From an uncultured Sutterella sp. (lineage in GTDB: Bacteria; Pseudomonadota; Gammaproteobacteria; Burkholderiales; Burkholderiaceae_F), in NCBI GenBank assembly GCA_900545275.1, contig UQYG01000003.1, forward strand, positions 62,001-126,000: a DNA stretch of 64,000 nt. The letters are read 5' to 3'. Every line of letters starts with the position of its first letter. The stretch's first letter is position 1. The notes under the pieces were generated by a model. That model searched no databases. It saw nothing but the letters and a program-made list of their open reading frames with translations, and had not been told where the DNA came from. Both the position numbers and the translations under genes were made by a program. This document shows, one piece after another, positions 60,629 to 64,000 of the stretch.

Positions 60629-61843
60629 ATGTTCAAGAAGTCGCTCATCGCGCTCGTTACGCTTTCCGCCGCGGCCTTTGCCGCCAACGCCGCCGACGTC
60701 ACCCTCTCGGGCCGCATCGACGCGGGTCTCAACTATCACGACGCCAAGAAGACGGGTCACGAATCGACCGACACGTTCGCCATGAAGTCGGGCCAGTACT
60801 CGGGTTCGCGCTTTACGCTCAAGGGTTCGGAAGAACTCGGCAACGGCACGTCCGTGGGTTTCGTTCTCGAAAACGGCTTTGATTCCGACACCGGCGCCTT
60901 CTCGCAGGAAGGCAAGATCTTCGGCCGCGAAGCCATCGTCTACGTGAAGGGTGAATTCGGTACCTTCGCCATGGGCCGCGTCGGCGCTCTTTCGTCCGGC
61001 CTCGGCTCCTTCAGCACCATTTACAACTACACCCCCTTCGGCACGGGTTGGGGCGACTACGCCGGCGCCAAGGACGCCTTCATGCTCGCCGACCGCGGCC
61101 GCAACGACAACACCATCACCTACGTGTCGCCGGAATTTGCGGGTCTCACGATTTCCGCTCAGTATTCGCTTCGCACGGACGGCGCCGAAGCCGATCATTC
61201 GTCCTTGAACAAGCGCTACGCCGCCTTGGGCGCCACCTACAAGCTCGGCGCCTTCGGCACGGGCCTCGTGGTGGACACGGTCATGAACGGCCGCGCAGAC
61301 GATTCCTACAACACGGAAGACTCCCTGGGCATTTCCTGGGGCGCTTCGTTTGACCTCGACGTCACGAAGCCGATGATCCTCGTTCAGTACGGTCAGCATG
61401 AAAACAAGCTCGGCGGCTTCAACTTCGCTCAGATGCTTTCGGACTACAGCGACGAAGATCATCCCTATGCGGCTTCCCGCAACGGCGGTCTGAAGGGTTA
61501 TGCCGTGTCGCTCGGCGCAGTTACGCCGGTCATGGGCGGCAACCTTTACACGGCCGTCAACTACACGGACGGCGAACTCGACGGCCGCGCCTACGGCGTG
61601 AACTTTAAGGACGACAAACGCGGCGATGAAGCCGGCTACGTTTCGGCCGACGTCAAGCGTTGGGGCTTTGCCATGGGTTACGACTATCCGCTCTCCAAGC
61701 GCACCACGGTCTACGGCTTCGCCGCCTACAACCAGGGCGACATCAAGGGTTCGCTCTACGCCATGGACGGCAAGCCCGGCAATTCCGGCAAGCTGAAGGA
61801 AAAGGACACCGAAGTCGGCTTCGGCATCCTCCACTGCTTCTAA
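60629..61843 (+). CDS. Porin 5, Burkholderiales trimeric porin
   Basis: A 404-residue porin: signal peptide to 'FAANA', 'DVTLSGRIDAGLNYH', L3-region 'MGRVGALSSGLGSFSTIYN', terminal 'VGFGILHCF' with an unusual penultimate Cys. The gene is clearly more GC-rich at third positions than porins 1-4, matching ordinary genes of this window, so it may have a different age or expression. AGAAAGGACAAG precedes ATG 60629. Confidence 0.95.
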   Translation: MFKKSLIALVTLSAAAFAANAADVTLSGRIDAGLNYHDAKKTGHESTDTFAMKSGQYSGSRFTLKGSEELGNGTSVGFVLENGFDSDTGAFSQEGKIFGREAIVYVKGEFGTFAMGRVGALSSGLGSFSTIYNYTPFGTGWGDYAGAKDAFMLADRGRNDNTITYVSPEFAGLTISAQYSLRTDGAEADHSSLNKRYAALGATYKLGAFGTGLVVDTVMNGRADDSYNTEDSLGISWGASFDLDVTKPMILVQYGQHENKLGGFNFAQMLSDYSDEDHPYAASRNGGLKGYAVSLGAVTPVMGGNLYTAVNYTDGELDGRAYGVNFKDDKRGDEAGYVSADVKRWGFAMGYDYPLSKRTTVYGFAAYNQGDIKGSLYAMDGKPGNSGKLKEKDTEVGFGILHCF

Positions 61844-62090
61844 CCACGGGATTCCTTCCGGAAGCGCCTTCCGGAACACCGACGATACGGGCTTGATGTT
61901 TCTTCTCTGAAAAGTTCAGCCCCTGCGACTCGCTTCCACCGGGCCCGGAAGCGGGTCGCTTTGCATTTGTGCGGGCGTTTTTCCCGTCGGACCGCTTCCC
62001 ATTTCCGGGAACGTCGTGAGAAAATGACGGCTCTTTCATTCAATCCCGCGCCGACCAAGCGGCGCATCCGCCGCGACACCGAGGCCCGCC

Positions 62091-62210
62091 ATGACCGATT
62101 CCCGAAAACCCAAACTCCACGAGAGTTTCTATTCCGTCTTTTCCGCCGTCTTCGGCTGCATCATGTTGGGGCTTGTCGCTTATCTCGCCTACGACTGGCT
62201 GCGGGGCTAA
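62091..62210 (+). CDS. 39-residue single-span membrane peptide
   Basis: A short gene with GAGG before ATG 62091. It encodes 'MTDSRKPKLHESFYSVF' and then one membrane span ('VFGCIMLGLVAYLAYDWL'), ending RG. The charged N-terminus and single span fit small membrane peptides that assist larger complexes. It stands alone between porin 5 and rarD (convergent). Too short for strong proof; the composition and ribosome site argue for a real gene. Confidence 0.5.
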   Translation: MTDSRKPKLHESFYSVFSAVFGCIMLGLVAYLAYDWLRG

Positions 62211-62283
62211 TCCTTGGTTACGCCGGAGCGCCGCCCGCACCCGCCGCGCTTTCGCGCTTCCCCGTGAAGAGGGGAGGGGGGCG

Positions 62284-63204
62284 TCACGCCTTCTTCGCGG
62301 CCCGCATTTCCTTCACTTCCGCCGCGCAGAAAACCAGAATCCCCGACCAGATGAAGAGAAGCGGCAGAAGCTCTTCCCGTCCGAAGGGCTCTTCGAACCA
62401 GAAAATCCCGAGGAGAAGCGTCAGAATCGGCGCCAGATACTGACAGAATCCGAGTACGTTCATCGGGAGGTTCATCGCGGCGAAAGTAAAGAGAACGAGC
62501 GGAATGGAGGTCACGATCCCCGTTCCGACGAGCGCTGCGGAGAGGACGGCGTCGCCCGCGAGAAAATGTCCGAGCCCCGCGTTTTCGAGGTGCACCGCAT
62601 AGAAAAGCGCGAAGGGAAGCATGAGCGTCACTTCGAGAAAAATCCCCACCTGCGCGTCGAGCATGAGTTTTTTCTTCATTGCCCCGTACAGCCCCCAGGT
62701 GGCGGAGACGCCGAGCGCAATCCAGGGAAACTGCCCGAAGGACGCGATCATGAGGGCGACCCCGGCGGCCGCGAGTCCGATCGCGGTCCACTTCACGCGC
62801 CCGAGACGCTCCGAGAAAAAGAGAACGCCCAGCAGCACCGAAATGAGGGGCGTCAAAAAGGTTCCGATTCCGAGCTGCACGACCTGTTCGGTGACGACGC
62901 CGATCACGTTGATCCACCAGTTGAGGGAGGCGAACACCGCGGCCGCGAGCAATAGGCCGGCCCGGCGCGGATCGTGTACGAGCGTCTTCACCGTTTCCGA
63001 AATTTCTTTTCCGCGTCCCCGCACAAGGAGCAGCGCGAGGACGAAAACGAAGGTCCAGACGACGCGGTGGGCGATCACTTCCCAGGAATCGGCCGCGGCC
63101 AGAAGATTCCAGTAAAGCGCCATGAAGCCCCAGAAGAGATAGGAGACGAGGGCGGCGGCAAGGCCGGCTTTTCGGTCGGGACGGTCGGGAGCAGGGTTCG
63201 GCAT
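62284..63204 (-). CDS. rarD: RarD-type EamA transporter
   Basis: A 306-residue inner-membrane protein with about ten hydrophobic segments. The family signature 'LFWGFMALYWNLLAAADSWEVIAHRVVWT' covers the first two helices, and 'QVVQLGIGTFLTPLISVLLGVLFFSERL' plus 'FCQYLAPILTLLLGIFWFEEPF' are also typical of RarD (named for chloramphenicol sensitivity in E. coli; natural substrate unknown). ATG 63204. No operon partner. Confidence 0.9.
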   Translation of the reverse strand: MPNPAPDRPDRKAGLAAALVSYLFWGFMALYWNLLAAADSWEVIAHRVVWTFVFVLALLLVRGRGKEISETVKTLVHDPRRAGLLLAAAVFASLNWWINVIGVVTEQVVQLGIGTFLTPLISVLLGVLFFSERLGRVKWTAIGLAAAGVALMIASFGQFPWIALGVSATWGLYGAMKKKLMLDAQVGIFLEVTLMLPFALFYAVHLENAGLGHFLAGDAVLSAALVGTGIVTSIPLVLFTFAAMNLPMNVLGFCQYLAPILTLLLGIFWFEEPFGREELLPLLFIWSGILVFCAAEVKEMRAAKKA

Positions 63205-63332
63205 GGGATCGGGGTGAGTCGGGAGAGTGTGAGGAAGTGTAGCGCAGTCCGCAAAACACCGCTTTTCTTCGGGTTTCTCCTTGCTTTTGTCGTTAGAATG
63301 ACCGAACGCAAATTTTTTCGGGGAGACCTCTT

Positions 63333-64000
63333 ATGAAGACAAAGCGCGTTTTGGCCGTGCACGATCTGTGCTCCTTCGGGCGCTGCTCGCTCACCGCCGC
63401 GATTCCCGTGATTTCGGCGATGGGCATGCAGGTGTGTCCCCTGCCCACGGCCTTTTTCTCGAACAATCTCACCTACGGCGAATTCACCTTTCACGACTTC
63501 ACCGACAAGATGACGGGCTTTATGGACCGTTGGGAGAAGCTCGGATTCCGGTACGACGCCGTCTACAGCGGCTTTTTGGCTTCGGTCGAGCAGATTGAAG
63601 TCGTGCGCGACGCCGCGCGGCGCTTCGCTTCGCACGAGGAGTCGCTCGTCGTGGTGGATCCCGCCATGGGCGACGACGGAAAGCTTTACCCGGTCTTCGG
63701 TCCCGAATACGTCGACGCGATGCGCACGCTCGTCAAGGAGGCGACCCTCATTACGCCCAACTTCACGGAAGCCTGTTTCCTTCTGAACGAGCCCTGCGAC
63801 ATGACGCCTCCTTCGGGCGATAAGCTTCGAGCGATGACGGAAAAGCTCGTCGGCATGGGCGCCAAGCAGGTCGTGATCACGAGCGTGCCTGCCTCGGAAA
63901 ACGAAATCAAGGTCGTGAGCTTTGATTCGGTCACGGGCGAATACGCCGAGCGCACGACACCGCGCATTCCCTTTACGACCTGCGGGACGGGGGACCTCTT
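63333..64000 (+). CDS. pdxY: Pyridoxal/pyridoxamine kinase, 3' end beyond window
   Basis: The first 222 residues of a PfkB/ribokinase-superfamily vitamin B6 kinase. It has the family start 'VLAVHDLCSFGRCSLTAAIP', 'CPLPTAFFSNN', 'VYSGFLASVEQIE', 'VVDPAMGDDGKLY', 'LITPNFTEACFLL' and, at the window edge, the anion-hole 'CGTGDLF' that holds the catalytic Asp. GGGGAGA precedes ATG 63333. Cytoplasmic; makes pyridoxal phosphate from salvaged B6 vitamers. PdxY versus PdxK cannot be settled from the part seen. Confidence 0.88.
   Translation, partial: MKTKRVLAVHDLCSFGRCSLTAAIPVISAMGMQVCPLPTAFFSNNLTYGEFTFHDFTDKMTGFMDRWEKLGFRYDAVYSGFLASVEQIEVVRDAARRFASHEESLVVVDPAMGDDGKLYPVFGPEYVDAMRTLVKEATLITPNFTEACFLLNEPCDMTPPSGDKLRAMTEKLVGMGAKQVVITSVPASENEIKVVSFDSVTGEYAERTTPRIPFTTCGTGDL

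Noticed and set aside
1..64000. tRNA, rRNA and intact insertion sequences
   Set aside because: Looked for cloverleaf ends, rRNA-like conserved stretches and transposase frames with terminal repeats; none was convincing. A tRNA scan and IS search would be needed to exclude them fully.

Overview
The window looks like a chromosomal segment of a host-associated betaproteobacterium, most likely Sutterellaceae (Sutterella/Parasutterella group, Burkholderiales). The basis is high GC coding with strong codon bias, five Burkholderiales-type trimeric porins with the usual signal peptide and a terminal Phe, LpxH-type lipid A synthesis, a small tetraheme cytochrome c and many LysR-type regulators, some of them decayed. 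This placement is inference. No rRNA, tRNA, CRISPR array or intact transposon was seen.

Layout. 0-2 kb: a LysR regulator followed by debris (a broken DmsB-like iron-sulphur subunit and a PIN-domain tail). 2-7 kb: a minus-strand operon (binding protein, two permeases, ATPase, metallophosphoesterase) behind an 11-nt-phased series of PhoB half-sites, probably for scavenging an organophosphate. 7-11 kb: ferrous iron uptake, with feoC divergent from feoA-feoA-feoB and Fur-like sites between them. 11-13 kb: ArsR regulator, ArsP-like permease and a mini-thioredoxin, with very short or absent mRNA leaders. 13-20 kb: a flavin reductase, lpxH, a tetraheme cytochrome c, an RluA-type pseudouridine synthase, a ketosynthase-dehydratase fusion and a membrane protein. 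20-23 kb: a LysR fragment, an orphan TrpX-like lipoprotein behind a phenylalanine-rich leader peptide and attenuator, and a LysE exporter. 23-25 kb: a small membrane protein, NfeD and an SPFH protein, then rplQ alone with its own promoter.

25-34 kb: a cellulose operon bcsA-bcsB-bcsZ-bcsG (synthase, periplasmic partner, GH8 cellulase, phosphoethanolamine transferase). There is no bcsC here, the PilZ c-di-GMP motif is degenerate, and a terminator-like hairpin sits at the mRNA 5' end. 34-42 kb: a Tat-secreted PepE-like peptidase, a broken AAA-ATPase/PD-(D/E)XK gene, a 1,001-aa autotransporter and a HipA kinase without HipB. 42-46 kb: asparaginase, an M20 amidohydrolase and an orphan amino-acid binding protein. 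46-50 kb: a probable metal-export module with an operator-like palindrome, a small anchored protein, a P1B-ATPase lacking the CPC motif, and an HMA2-like membrane protein. 50-52.6 kb: an SDR, a small membrane protein and an EamA transporter.

52.6-62 kb: five tandem porin genes separated by degraded LysR sequence. The leaders of porins 1 and 4 carry a conserved GNRA hairpin and a terminator-type hairpin just before the start codon, which suggests attenuation. 62-64 kb: a 39-aa membrane peptide, RarD, and the 5' part of a pyridoxal kinase cut by the window edge.

The strongest candidates for new biology are the porin leader RNA, the Phe-leader attenuator on an orphan binding protein, the Pho-box organophosphate operon and the noncanonical P1B-ATPase module.
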